This document shows, one piece after another, positions 53,842-62,815 of a DNA stretch of 64,000 nucleotides (positions within the stretch are counted from its first letter, which is position 1; each line of letters begins with the position of its first letter). This DNA is from Oceanimonas sp. GK1 (GTDB lineage: Bacteria; Pseudomonadota; Gammaproteobacteria; Enterobacterales; Aeromonadaceae). The position numbers and the translations under genes are program-made. Location of the stretch: contig NC_016745.1 of NCBI RefSeq assembly GCF_000243075.1, positions 2,931,001 to 2,995,000 on the forward strand, read 5' to 3'. The notes below the pieces were generated by a model that was not told the origin of the DNA, did not search any database, and was given only the letters and a program-made list of their open reading frames with translations.

Positions 53842-55596
53842 ATGAAAACCTTTATTCCCAGCAAGGACGCCGCGCTGGAAGACTCCATCAGCCGCTTTCA
53901 GGACAAACTGCAGGCCCTGGGCTTCAACATTGAAGAAGCGTCCTGGCTGAACCCGGTACCTCACGTCTGGTCGGTGCACATTCGCGACAAAGACTGCCCG
54001 CTGTGCTTTACCAACGGCAAGGGCGCCACCAAGAAGGCGGCGCTGGCCTCGGCCCTGGGTGAATACTTCGAGCGTCTGGCCACCAACTACTTTTTTGCCG
54101 ACTTCTACCTGGGCCGCGACATCGCCGAGGGCGACTTCGTGCACTACCCCAACGAGCAGTGGTTCCCCATTCCGGCCGACAATCAGCTACCCGCCGGCCT
54201 GCTCGACGACTACACGCGGGGCTTTTACGATCCCGACGGTGAACTGACCGCCGACATGCTGGTCGATCTGCAATCGGGCAACGAAGAGCGCGGCATCTGC
54301 GCCCTGCCCTTTGAACGCCAGGGCGACAACCAGACCGTCTACATTCCCATGAACATCGTCGGCAACCTCTATGTGTCCAACGGCATGAGCGCCGGCAACA
54401 CCAAGACCGAGGCCCGCACTCAGGGCCTGTCGGAGGTGTTTGAGCGTTCCATCAAGAACCGCATCATTGCTGAGCGCATCAGCCTGCCGGCCATTCCCGA
54501 CGAGGTGATGGCCCGCTACCCGCACATTCAGGAGTCCATCGCCGCATTGGAGGCGGAAGGCTTCCCGATTTTCGCCTATGATGCCTCTCTCGGCGGCCGC
54601 TTCCCGGTGATCTGCGTGGTACTGTTCAACCCCGCCAACAGCACCTGTTTCGCTTCCTTCGGTGCCCACCCGCGCTTTGCGGTGGCGCTGGAGCGCACCG
54701 TGACCGAGCTGCTGCAGGGCCGCAGCCTGAAGGATCTGGACGTGTTCGTACCGCCCTCCTTCGAAGACGACGAAGTGGCCGATCACCACAACCTGGAAAC
54801 CCACTTTATCGACTCGTCGGGCCTGATCAGCTGGGATCTGTTCCAGGAACAGGCCGATTATGAGTTTGCCGACTGGGACTTCAGCGGCAGCTCCGAGGAA
54901 GAGTTCAACCACCTGATGGCCATCTTCAACCAGCTGGAGCAGCCGGTGTACATCGCCGACTACGAGCACCTGGGTGTGTATGCCTGCCGTATTCTGGTGC
55001 CCGGCATGTCCGACATCTACCCGGTGGAAGATCTGGAACTGGCCAACAACAACATGGGCGCCGGTCTGCGCGCCACCCTGCTGAGCCTGCCCGGCAGCGA
55101 TGCCGACGGCGAACAGCTGATGGGCCTCTATGACCGGCTGGAAGAGGAAGGTCTGGACGACTTTACCCGCGTGCGCGAGCTGATTGGCATCGCCCCCAAC
55201 AAGGGCACCGCCTGGCACACCCTGCGGGTGGGCGAGCTCAAATGCATGCTGGCCCTGGCCGCCGGCGAGCTGGAAACCGCCCTCGACTACGCCGACTGGA
55301 CCCTGAGCTTCAACGCTTCTGTGTTCACCGAAGCACGCGCCCGCTACTACCGCTGCCTGAAGGCCTCGCTGGAGCTGCACCTGTCCGACGACCGCGAGCC
55401 GGAGCAGTATCGTGCCGCCTTTGGCCGCATGTTCGGCGAGGACGTGGTGGCCGAGGCCTGGGCCCAGATTGACGGCAGCGCCCGTTTCCACGGCCTGACC
55501 GCCGCCGACGAAAGCCTGCAGGACTTCGCCGCCCATCAGGCGCTGCTGGCCACCTACGAAAAGCTGCAACAGGCCAAGCGCGCCGCCAGCTGGTGA
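53842..55596 (+). CDS. ycaO: YcaO-domain protein (E. coli YcaO orthologue)
   Basis: ATP-binding YcaO-fold protein; in E. coli it is linked to beta-methylthiolation of ribosomal protein S12 (with RimO), by an unsettled mechanism. The 584-residue product is near-collinear with E. coli YcaO: FIPSKDAALEDSISRFQDKL at the start, then CFTNGKGATKKAALASALGEYFERL with ATP-site residues, YIPMNIVGNLYVSNGMSAGNT, and a TPR-like C-terminal part. The ATG at 53842 is preferred (GAGGT upstream) over one eight codons earlier. No peptide-natural-product partners are nearby. Confidence 0.93.
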   Translation: MKTFIPSKDAALEDSISRFQDKLQALGFNIEEASWLNPVPHVWSVHIRDKDCPLCFTNGKGATKKAALASALGEYFERLATNYFFADFYLGRDIAEGDFVHYPNEQWFPIPADNQLPAGLLDDYTRGFYDPDGELTADMLVDLQSGNEERGICALPFERQGDNQTVYIPMNIVGNLYVSNGMSAGNTKTEARTQGLSEVFERSIKNRIIAERISLPAIPDEVMARYPHIQESIAALEAEGFPIFAYDASLGGRFPVICVVLFNPANSTCFASFGAHPRFAVALERTVTELLQGRSLKDLDVFVPPSFEDDEVADHHNLETHFIDSSGLISWDLFQEQADYEFADWDFSGSSEEEFNHLMAIFNQLEQPVYIADYEHLGVYACRILVPGMSDIYPVEDLELANNNMGAGLRATLLSLPGSDADGEQLMGLYDRLEEEGLDDFTRVRELIGIAPNKGTAWHTLRVGELKCMLALAAGELETALDYADWTLSFNASVFTEARARYYRCLKASLELHLSDDREPEQYRAAFGRMFGEDVVAEAWAQIDGSARFHGLTAADESLQDFAAHQALLATYEKLQQAKRAASW

Positions 55597-55627
55597 TGTG
55601 CAAACAGGTTTCGGCATGGTTCAACCC

Positions 55628-55690
55628 GTCATCCTGACGAAAGTCAGGATCCAGCCGCAGGAAGATACCGGGTCAAGCCCGGTATGACGA
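55628..55690. repeat. 63-bp double-hairpin intergenic element
   Basis: Hairpin 1 is ATCCTGAC-GAAA-GTCAGGAT (55631-55650), with a GNRA-type loop. Hairpin 2 is ATACCGGG-TCAAG-CCCGGTAT (55665-55685). The outer ends GTCAT and ATGAC also pair. The second hairpin resembles the one at 13219-13242. Confidence 0.7.
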
Positions 55691-55771
55691 ACCTTTAAAC
55701 GCGGTGCAATGTTTACCCGTTGGGTTTGGATCACGTCTTTAAGGCGATTGATATAAGTCGGAACCTGCAAC

Positions 55772-55804
55772 AAAAAGACCCAGGCCTTGGCCCGGGTCTT
55801 TTAC
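55772..55804. terminator. bidirectional terminator between ycaO and the DsbA-like gene
   Basis: An AAAAGACCC-A-GGCC arm pairs with GGCC-C-GGGTCTTTT, with one mismatch, between convergent genes. Confidence 0.8.
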
Positions 55805-55860
55805 TATGAAAGATGGGAAAACCGGAACGATTCCAGTTCCTGGTCCCCATTCCCTATTGC

Positions 55861-56589
55861 TTACGATTTCTGCTTTTTCAAAATATCCTTCAGCCCGGCT
55901 TCGTCGATGGCGCCGGGCACCAAGGTGCCGTCGGGGAACACCAGTGCCGGGGTGCCGTTCAGCCCCAGGGCGCGGAACAGGGTGAGGTTCTGGTTCAGCT
56001 TGTCGGCGATCTCGTCGCTGTCGGCCCTGGCCTGCAGCTCCTTGGCGTTCAGGCCGGCCTTGCCGGCGATGGTGGCCAGGGCCGCCGCCTGCACCCGCTT
56101 CTGGCTCATCAGTGCCTGGTGCAGTTCTTCATATTGTTTGGGCGCTTCCTGGGCCGCCGCCAGCGCCAGCCGCGCCGCCTTGACCGAATCCGGGCCCAGA
56201 ATGCCGATGTCCTTGACGATGACTTTCAGCTCCGGCTCGCTCTTCAGCACCTCCAGCAGGGTCTGGTTCAGCCGGTGGCAATAGGGGCAGTTGTAATCGG
56301 TGAAATACACCATCTCCACCTTGCCATTGGGATTCCCCATAATGCCGTCGGTCTTGTTGGCAAACAGCTGGGCCGACTGCTCCTTGAGCTGTTTGGCGAA
56401 CTCGGCCTGCTGGGCCAGACGATCGTTTTCTTCCAGCTTGACGATGGCATCCCGCAGCATTTCAGGCTCGGCCAGCAGGGCTTCCCGCACCCGCTGCTGA
56501 AACTCTTCCCGGCTCAGGTCGGCCTGGGCCATGGCCGGCAGGCCGAGGGCCATCAGGGGAACCAGCATTTTCAGTACACCATGTTTCAT
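55861..56589 (-). CDS. DsbA-family thiol-disulfide oxidoreductase/isomerase, periplasmic
   Basis: A 242-residue protein with a signal peptide (MKHGVLKMLVPLMALGLPAMAQA) and an N-terminal charged helical extension (about 25-75) of the kind used for dimerisation in ScsC/Com1-like proteins. It also has a thioredoxin fold with C101-P-Y-C104 (YFTDYNCPYCHR) and the cis-proline loop LNGTPALVFPDG. These features suggest disulfide isomerase or oxidase activity on secreted proteins. An upstream in-frame start would add seven residues before the signal. It is monocistronic. Confidence 0.88.
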   Translation of the reverse strand: MKHGVLKMLVPLMALGLPAMAQADLSREEFQQRVREALLAEPEMLRDAIVKLEENDRLAQQAEFAKQLKEQSAQLFANKTDGIMGNPNGKVEMVYFTDYNCPYCHRLNQTLLEVLKSEPELKVIVKDIGILGPDSVKAARLALAAAQEAPKQYEELHQALMSQKRVQAAALATIAGKAGLNAKELQARADSDEIADKLNQNLTLFRALGLNGTPALVFPDGTLVPGAIDEAGLKDILKKQKS

Positions 56590-56638
56590 ATTGTTCTCGC
56601 TTGTAAGCAATGAGTGGACACAGCCTACCAGAGCCGGC

Positions 56639-56704
56639 CGGCCACCAGAAGCCGGGTTACTTGTTGATCAGGTAATCCCTGTCATAAAAAATACACACCC
56701 ACCG
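56639..56704 (-). pseudogene. fossil copy of the 3' end of the CbiM-like permease gene
   Basis: On the minus strand 56657-56704 reads RWVCIFYDRDYLINK followed by a stop codon, almost the same as the last residues of the intact gene (QWVCTFYDRDYLINK, stop at 56733). The repeat unit is 76 bases from stop to stop, and similarity continues past the stop (GGCCACCAGA). No upstream coding part remains. It is the scar of a tandem duplication or recombination. Confidence 0.85.
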
Positions 56705-56732
56705 GAAACGGCAGGCCACCAGAGGCCCCCCG

Positions 56733-57362
56733 TTATTTGTTGATCAGGTAATCCCTGTCATAAAAGGTGCACACCCACTGGGGCCGGAACACCACCAGCA
56801 GAGTAATGGCCATGCCGTTGAGCAGGGCTTCGGGAAACAACAGCAGCGGCAGTATGCTGAGATAGTCGTTCTGCACCATGGGCCAGCCGTATTGTCCCGA
56901 CCATACCATGTAGCCGGCCATGGCCAGACTTTTGGCGGCCATGGTCAGGGCGGCGTTGAAAAAACCGGCCACGAAGATATACACAAACAGGTGCCGGTAC
57001 AGGTAACTGTAGGTCAACAGGAACACAAAATAGCTGACCGCAATGGGCAGCATCACTCCCAGCACCAGGTTAACGCCGAATTCGGACCAGGGCTCAACAC
57101 CAAAGGCGGTCACCAGCGCCAGCGCCAGCAGGGCCATCAGCTGACTCAAGCGCCAGCCCAGCATCAGCGCCAGGGTGGTCAGCCCCAAAAAGTGCACCTC
57201 TAGGCCGTCGCGAATGCCCGCCTGCAGCATCCACAAGGGCACCAGCGCAATGGCCGCGCCAAAACACAGGTGCTGGCGCCTTTTGTCCGCCAGCAGGGCG
57301 CGCCAGTCCACTTGCCAGGCGATAAGCACCATTGCTACCGCCCCCAACAGCCACATCATCAT
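56733..57362 (-). CDS. orphan energy-coupling-factor permease (CbiM-like)
   Basis: A 209-residue membrane protein with about six helices. GLEVHFLGLTTLALMLGWRLSQL and the later FFNAALTMAAKSLA and FPEALLNGMAITLLVVFRP fit the CbiM/ECF S-component-like permease family annotated in Vibrio relatives. No ECF ATPase or T component is adjacent and the usual CbiM N-terminal metal motif (MHI) is not seen, so the substrate is unknown. The start at 57362 is preferred over one 13 codons upstream with a hydrophilic extension. Confidence 0.68.
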   Translation of the reverse strand: MMMWLLGAVAMVLIAWQVDWRALLADKRRQHLCFGAAIALVPLWMLQAGIRDGLEVHFLGLTTLALMLGWRLSQLMALLALALVTAFGVEPWSEFGVNLVLGVMLPIAVSYFVFLLTYSYLYRHLFVYIFVAGFFNAALTMAAKSLAMAGYMVWSGQYGWPMVQNDYLSILPLLLFPEALLNGMAITLLVVFRPQWVCTFYDRDYLINK

Positions 57363-57565
57363 TGCCCGTTCCCGTTTATTCGCTTGTTGCCAGATTATCA
57401 CAGCAGCAAACGGGGGCCGAATACCACCGATACCGGCAGAGGCGATTCTGAATCACCGGAACATATCCCCACCCACATTCTGAAAACCCGGAAAAAGACC
57501 AACATCACCGCCGCATGACCCATTAATAATCAAACACTTACAAAATAAAACAGTCATGCAACCTT

Positions 57566-57581
57566 TGGCATCAAACCTGCA
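57566..57581 (+). promoter_or_regulatory. sigma-54-type promoter of the TAXI-TRAP operon
   Basis: TGGCATCAAACCTGCA has GG and GC at the required spacing and three differences from the consensus. It lies 41 bases before the TAXI gene. The operon encodes a sigma-54 activator, which supports the call. Confidence 0.6.
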
Positions 57582-57621
57582 ACACTGACAGCGCAAACCC
57601 ATAACCAAGGACTGTGAATCA

Positions 57622-58569
57622 ATGAAGATAATCAAACACTGCCTGCTCGGTGCCTCCCTGGCCCTGTCCGCCACCACCACCCAGGCCGCCGAGTTCATCA
57701 ACGTGCTCACTGGCGGCACCAGCGGCGTCTACTACCCGCTCGGCGTGGCCATCTCCCAGCTTTACGGCGAACACATTCCCGACGCCAAGGTACAGGTGCA
57801 GGCCACCCGGGCCTCGGTGGAAAACCTGACCCTGCTCGACCGGGGACGGGGCGAGGTAGGTTTCGCCCTGGCCGACAGCGTGGCCGACGCCTGGAACGGC
57901 GAAGCGGAAGCCGGCTTCAAGACGCCGCTGAAAAAGCTGCGGGCGGTGGGGGCCACCTACTCCAACTACATTCAGATCGTGGCCCGGGCCGACAGCGGCA
58001 TTACCAGCCTGGAGGATCTGAAAGGCAAGCGCATCTCGGTCGGCGCTCCCCGCTCCGGTACCGAGCTCAACGCCCGCGCCATCTTCAAGGCCGCCGGCCT
58101 CGGCTACGACGACTTCTCCCGTACCGAATACCTGCCCTTTGGCGAGTCGGTGGAGCTGATGAAAAACCGCCAGCTGGACGCCACCCTGCAGTCCGCCGGC
58201 CTCGGCATGGCCGCGTTCCGCGATCTCGCCTCCCACGCTCCGGTGGTGTTCATCCCCATTCCCGAAACGCTGGTGGCCAGCATCGGCAACGACGCCTACC
58301 GCCCCGGGGTGATCCCCGCCGGCACCTACACCGGCCAGGACGAGGACGTGCCCACCGTGGCCATCAGCAACCTGCTGATCACCCATAACAAAGTCTCGGA
58401 CGATACCGCCTATCAGATGGCAAAGCAGGTTTATGAAAACCTGCCGGCCCTGCGCAATGCCCACAACGCCGCCCATGGCATTGATCCGGAGCTGGCGGTG
58501 GATGGTCTGCCCCTGCCGCTGCATTCAGGGGCCGAGCGTTACTTCAGGGAAAAAGGCTTGATGGAGTAA
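57622..58569 (+). CDS. TAXI-type TRAP transporter solute-binding protein
   Basis: Periplasmic receptor of a tripartite transporter, 315 residues. It has a signal peptide (HCLLGASLALSATTTQA) and TAXI-family features: FINVLTGGTSGVYYPLGVAISQLY at the start, the sequence RASVENLTLLDRGRGEVGFALAD, and LKGKRISVGAPRSGTELNAR. TAXI proteins bind small organic acids such as glutamate or 2-oxoglutarate in the known cases. It begins the TRAP-DUF1850-kinase-regulator operon, with 96 bases to the permease gene. Confidence 0.93.
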   Translation: MKIIKHCLLGASLALSATTTQAAEFINVLTGGTSGVYYPLGVAISQLYGEHIPDAKVQVQATRASVENLTLLDRGRGEVGFALADSVADAWNGEAEAGFKTPLKKLRAVGATYSNYIQIVARADSGITSLEDLKGKRISVGAPRSGTELNARAIFKAAGLGYDDFSRTEYLPFGESVELMKNRQLDATLQSAGLGMAAFRDLASHAPVVFIPIPETLVASIGNDAYRPGVIPAGTYTGQDEDVPTVAISNLLITHNKVSDDTAYQMAKQVYENLPALRNAHNAAHGIDPELAVDGLPLPLHSGAERYFREKGLME

Positions 58570-58665
58570 CCCGACAACGCCGTCTTCGCGGCGGCGTTCC
58601 CCTCGACCCCTATGACGATAACAACAGCCTGGCCGTCCGGCGGACGGCACAGGCGGAGAGAAAAA

Positions 58666-60681
58666 ATGAGCAGTCATCAGACCCGGCATCACGCGCTGAT
58701 TTTTTATGGCGCCCTGTGTTTTTCCATCTTTCAAATCATCACCGCCGCCTTCAGCCCGTTGTCCACCACCGTGGTGCGGGCCGTGCACGTCGGCTTCCTG
58801 CTGTTCCTGGTGTACCAGTTGTACGGTGCCCGGGGCCAGCCCCTGTCCCGCCCCTCGGTGTGGGGCATGCTGCTGGGCGCCCTCGCCCTGTTGTTCGCCT
58901 TCTACCACTGGTGGTTCGAGGCGGATCTCATTTATCGCGCCGGCGACATGAACCAGGCCGACTGGGTCATCGGCAGCGTGACCCTGCTGATGGTGTTCGA
59001 CGCCGCCCGCCGGCTGATGGGCTGGGCGCTGCCACTGATCTGCCTGGCCTTCGTGGGCTACGCTCTGTTCGGCCAGCACCTGCCCGAGGCGCTGATGCAC
59101 CGAGGCTACGGCCTGGATCAGGTGGTGTCCCAGCTGGCCTTCAGCACCGAGGGCATCTACGGCACCCCCACCTATGTGTCGTCCAGCTACATCTTCCTGT
59201 TTATTTTGTTCGGCGCCTTCCTGGAACAGGCGGGCATGCTCAAGCTGTTCAACGACGTGGCCATCGGCTCGGTGGGCCACACCCGCGGCGGCCCGGCCAA
59301 GGTGTCGGTGCTGTCCTCCGGCATGATGGGCACCATCAACGGCTCCGGCGTGGCCAACGTAGTCAGCACCGGCCAGTTCACCATACCGCTGATGAAGAAG
59401 TTCGGTTACAAGGCCGACTTCGCCGGGGCGGTGGAAGCCACCAGCTCCATGGGCGGCCAGATCATGCCGCCGGTGATGGGCGCCGTGGCCTTTATCATGG
59501 CCGAAACCATCAACGTGCCCTACGTGGAAATCACCAAAGCCGCGCTGATCCCCGCCGTGCTCTACTTCTTCACCGTGTTCCTGATGGTGCACCTGGAAGC
59601 GGGCCGCGCCGGCCTCAACGGCCTGCCCAAGGCCGAGTGCCCCAACCCGGTGAAGGCCCTGAAGGAGCGCTGGTACCTGCTGCTGCCGCTGGTGGCGCTG
59701 GTGGTAATGCTGTTCTCCGGCTTCACCCCGCTGTTCGCCGGCATGATGGGCCTGACGCTCACCGTGGTGCTGATCATGGGCAACGGCATTGCCCGGCATC
59801 TGGGCGCCAGGGGGCTACGCTACGCCTTCTGGATTGGCCTGGGCCTGGCCTGCGCTAGCTTTAACCACTTCGGCATCACCGCCATCTTCGTGGTGGTGGC
59901 GGTGCTCGCCGTGCTGTTGCTGGTCAAACGCGAGCAGGGCATTCTGTCCACCGTGGTCAACGCCCTTTACCAGGGCTCCCTGCACGCCCTGCCGGTGGGC
60001 GTGGCCTGCGCCCTGGTGGGGGTGATCATCGGGGTCATCTCGCTCACCGGCGCCGCCACCATTGTCGCCGGCTACATCATTCAGCTGGGCGAGCACAGCC
60101 TGCTGCTGTCCCTGGCGCTGACCATGCTCACCTGCCTGGTGCTGGGCATGGGCATTCCCACCATTCCCAACTACATCATTACCAGCTCCATCGCCGCCCC
60201 GGCGCTGCTGGAGCTAGGGGTGCCGCTGATCGTGTCGCACATGTTCGTGTTCTACTTCGGCATCATGGCGGATCTGACCCCGCCGGTGGCCTTGGCCGCC
60301 TTCGCCGCCTCGCCCATCGCCAAGGCCTCGGGGCTGCGCATCGGCCTTCGCTCGCTGCAGATCGCCATCGCCGGCTTCGTGGTGCCCTACATGGCGGTAT
60401 ACGCCCCCGAGCTGATGCTGCAGGGCGACGCCGATCTTGCCGCCACCGTCTTCGTGGTGTTCAAGGCGCTGCTGGCGGTGTCGCTGTGGGGCATGGGCGC
60501 CATCGGCTACTGGCTGAGCCCCTTCGCCTGGTGGGAGCGGCTGAGTGCCGTGGTGGCCGCCGCCCTGCTGGTGTTCTCGCTGCCGATGACCGATGAGCTG
60601 GGGCTGGGCCTGGCCGCCCTGCTGCTGGGACGCCACTGGTGGCAAAGCCGACGCCGCGCCCCCGTGGCGGTCACCGGGTGA
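58666..60681 (+). CDS. TRAP transporter fused permease (4TM/12TM, TAXI type)
   Basis: Na+- or H+-coupled membrane component with small and large subunits fused, 671 residues and about sixteen helices. The DctM-like domain includes GMMGTINGSGVANVVSTGQFTIPLMKK, SSMGGQIMPPVMGAVAFIMAE and GMGIPTIPNYIITSS. The start at 58666 (GGAGAGAAAAA upstream) is preferred over one 18 codons earlier. Its stop codon overlaps the GTG start of the DUF1850 gene. Confidence 0.94.
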   Translation: MSSHQTRHHALIFYGALCFSIFQIITAAFSPLSTTVVRAVHVGFLLFLVYQLYGARGQPLSRPSVWGMLLGALALLFAFYHWWFEADLIYRAGDMNQADWVIGSVTLLMVFDAARRLMGWALPLICLAFVGYALFGQHLPEALMHRGYGLDQVVSQLAFSTEGIYGTPTYVSSSYIFLFILFGAFLEQAGMLKLFNDVAIGSVGHTRGGPAKVSVLSSGMMGTINGSGVANVVSTGQFTIPLMKKFGYKADFAGAVEATSSMGGQIMPPVMGAVAFIMAETINVPYVEITKAALIPAVLYFFTVFLMVHLEAGRAGLNGLPKAECPNPVKALKERWYLLLPLVALVVMLFSGFTPLFAGMMGLTLTVVLIMGNGIARHLGARGLRYAFWIGLGLACASFNHFGITAIFVVVAVLAVLLLVKREQGILSTVVNALYQGSLHALPVGVACALVGVIIGVISLTGAATIVAGYIIQLGEHSLLLSLALTMLTCLVLGMGIPTIPNYIITSSIAAPALLELGVPLIVSHMFVFYFGIMADLTPPVALAAFAASPIAKASGLRIGLRSLQIAIAGFVVPYMAVYAPELMLQGDADLAATVFVVFKALLAVSLWGMGAIGYWLSPFAWWERLSAVVAAALLVFSLPMTDELGLGLAALLLGRHWWQSRRRAPVAVTG

Positions 60682-61061
60682 TCTGCCTGTTTTCCGCTGC
60701 CACCACCGTGATGCTGCTGACCGGCAGCATCACCCTGAGCTGGCAGCACTCGGTGGAAAAGACGCGCTGGGAAGAGCAATATCGGGCCGAAGGGCCATCG
60801 CTGCGCCTGGTCCGGGCCAGTGTGCAGGGATCGGGCGCGGGCATGGAGCCCCCGCCCGAGGCCAGGCTTCTCCACGGCCGCTGGCACTGGCAGCCGAACC
60901 TGCGGTTGCCGCAGGTTACCCTTGCGGGCTCGGGGTTTACTGGCGAATATACCCTCTGCTTTTCATCGGGTCGGTGCCATCCGCTCAGCCACTGGCTGCC
61001 AGCCGGCCATGCCGTCACCCTCGCCAGCTGTGAATCGGAGGCCAACTGGAGCCATTATTGA
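60678..61061 (+). CDS. DUF1850 protein
   Basis: A 127-residue protein with an N-terminal signal or anchor helix (FSAATTVMLLTGSITLSW) and the conserved C-terminal YTLCFSSGRCHPLSHWLP motif with two cysteines. DUF1850 genes regularly sit next to TAXI-TRAP permeases, suggesting an accessory role in transport. The GTG at 60678 overlaps the permease stop (GTGA), and its own stop overlaps the kinase start (TTGA), so the three are translationally coupled. Confidence 0.8.
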   Translation: MICLFSAATTVMLLTGSITLSWQHSVEKTRWEEQYRAEGPSLRLVRASVQGSGAGMEPPPEARLLHGRWHWQPNLRLPQVTLAGSGFTGEYTLCFSSGRCHPLSHWLPAGHAVTLASCESEANWSHY

Positions 61062-62815
61062 AAAAACGCCTGCTCAAGCTGTGTTTATTACTGCTGTTTG
61101 CCCTGTTGCTGTTGCTGGTGTGGCGCGGCAGCTGGCAGCATCAGGCCCGGGAGCAGGAAATACGCGCCCAGCAGCAGTTGCAAATCTACCGGGCCGCGCT
61201 GGAGTCGGAAATTGCCCGCTTTGAGAACATTCCCCGCGCGCTGCAATCCCACCCGCTGCTGACCCGCGCCCTGCAACAGCCGGCGCTTGCCACCACCATC
61301 GACGGCGCCAACCGGCTGCTGCAGCAGCTGGCCGAGGATACCGGGGTGGAAGCGCTCTACCTGATCGATGCCAACGGCGACACCCTGGCCGCCAGCAACT
61401 GGCATCTTCCCCACAGCTTCGTGGGGCAGAACTATCGCTTTCGTCCCTATGTGACCGATGCCCTCAAGGGCAGTTTCGGCGAATTTTATGCCGTGGGAGC
61501 GACCACCCGCATTCCCGGCTATTTTTTCGGGCTGCACATGACAGCGCCGGACGGCACCAAAGGCGTGCTGGCGGCAAAAATCACCCTGCTGGAGCTGGAG
61601 CGAAGCTGGCAACCGTCCCGGGATCTGGTGCTGGTGGTGGATCCGGATCAGGTGATTGCCCTCGCCTCCCGGGCCGGGCTCAAGTTCAAAACCCTGACGC
61701 CGCTGAGTGCGGCGGCACGCCAGCGCCTGGACAATGCCCGCCAGTACACCCCCATGCCGCTGGCCCCCCTGGCGACCGCCCCCGATGAACAACACATTGA
61801 ATGGCAGGGGGAGCCCTACGGCATCAGCGAGCTGGCGCTGCCCCGGCTGCAATGGCGCATGCAGTTATGGTGGCCCAGCCGGCAACTGGCGATCAATGCC
61901 AGCCTGCTGACCGCCCTCACCGGTGTTGGTGTGATTGCGCTGTTGCTGCTGCTGCTGTACTGGCGCCAGCGCCGGCGCTACCATCGCATGCAACGCCGGG
62001 CCCGCAGCGAGCTGGAACAGCAGGTGATGTCGCGCACCGCCGCCCTGGCGGCGGCCAACCACCAGCTGGAGCAACAGATCCAGGAACGCATTCAGGCCGA
62101 GGCCAGGCTCAGATCCATGCAGCACGAGCTGATCCAGACCAACCGGCTGGCGGCCCTCGGGCAGATGGCCGCCGGCGTGGCCCACGAAGTGAACCAGCCC
62201 CTGACCGCCCTGCGCAACCAGTCGGTCAACACCCTGCTGCTGACCCAGCGAGGTCGATTCGACGAGGTGCAGACCAGCCTGCAGACCATGGGGCGGCTGA
62301 TTGATCGCATTGCCAGGCTGACCTCCCAGCTCAAGTTGTTTGCCGCCACCCGCCGCAGTACCAAGGGTCACGCCCGCCTGGAGGAAGCATTGGCCAATGT
62401 GCTGAGCTGGCTGGCTCCACGCCTGGCCGAGCAGCATATTCACCTGGAGGTGCCGGCGGACAAGACCCTGTCACTGCCCATGGCGCTGCACGCCCTGGAG
62501 CAGGTGCTGGCCAACCTGCTGACCAACAGCATCGACGCCCTGGCCGGCACCACTCCCGCCTGCATCACCCTGACCGCCGGGCCGGACTGGCTGCAATGGC
62601 AGGACAATGGCCCCGGCATCGCCCCCGAGCTGGTCGACAAGCTCACCGAGCCGTTTTTTTCCACCAAGCAGGCCGGCCAGGGCCTGGGCCTTGGCCTGTC
62701 TATCGTCCGGGATCTGGTGGAAGCCAGCGATGGCCGGCTGGACATTCAGTGCCCGCTCACCGGCGGGATCCGATTCCGAATTGACTGGAGCCCTCATGAA
62801 CCCGACCCCCATTGA
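61058..62815 (+). CDS. sensor histidine kinase, DctB-like
   Basis: A 585-residue membrane kinase. TM1 is about 5-22. A periplasmic double PDC/dCache sensor (about 35-275) carries GQNYRFRPYVTDALKGSFGEFYAVGATTRIPGYFFG, closely resembling the carboxylate-binding part of DctB. TM2 is about 282-302, then a coiled coil. The H-box AAGVAHEVNQPL has H376, and ATPase boxes NLLTNSIDAL, DNGPGI and GQGLGLGLSIV follow. It starts with TTG overlapping the DUF1850 stop. It probably senses the transporter's substrate or a related carboxylate. Confidence 0.92.
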   Translation: MKKRLLKLCLLLLFALLLLLVWRGSWQHQAREQEIRAQQQLQIYRAALESEIARFENIPRALQSHPLLTRALQQPALATTIDGANRLLQQLAEDTGVEALYLIDANGDTLAASNWHLPHSFVGQNYRFRPYVTDALKGSFGEFYAVGATTRIPGYFFGLHMTAPDGTKGVLAAKITLLELERSWQPSRDLVLVVDPDQVIALASRAGLKFKTLTPLSAAARQRLDNARQYTPMPLAPLATAPDEQHIEWQGEPYGISELALPRLQWRMQLWWPSRQLAINASLLTALTGVGVIALLLLLLYWRQRRRYHRMQRRARSELEQQVMSRTAALAAANHQLEQQIQERIQAEARLRSMQHELIQTNRLAALGQMAAGVAHEVNQPLTALRNQSVNTLLLTQRGRFDEVQTSLQTMGRLIDRIARLTSQLKLFAATRRSTKGHARLEEALANVLSWLAPRLAEQHIHLEVPADKTLSLPMALHALEQVLANLLTNSIDALAGTTPACITLTAGPDWLQWQDNGPGIAPELVDKLTEPFFSTKQAGQGLGLGLSIVRDLVEASDGRLDIQCPLTGGIRFRIDWSPHEPDPH

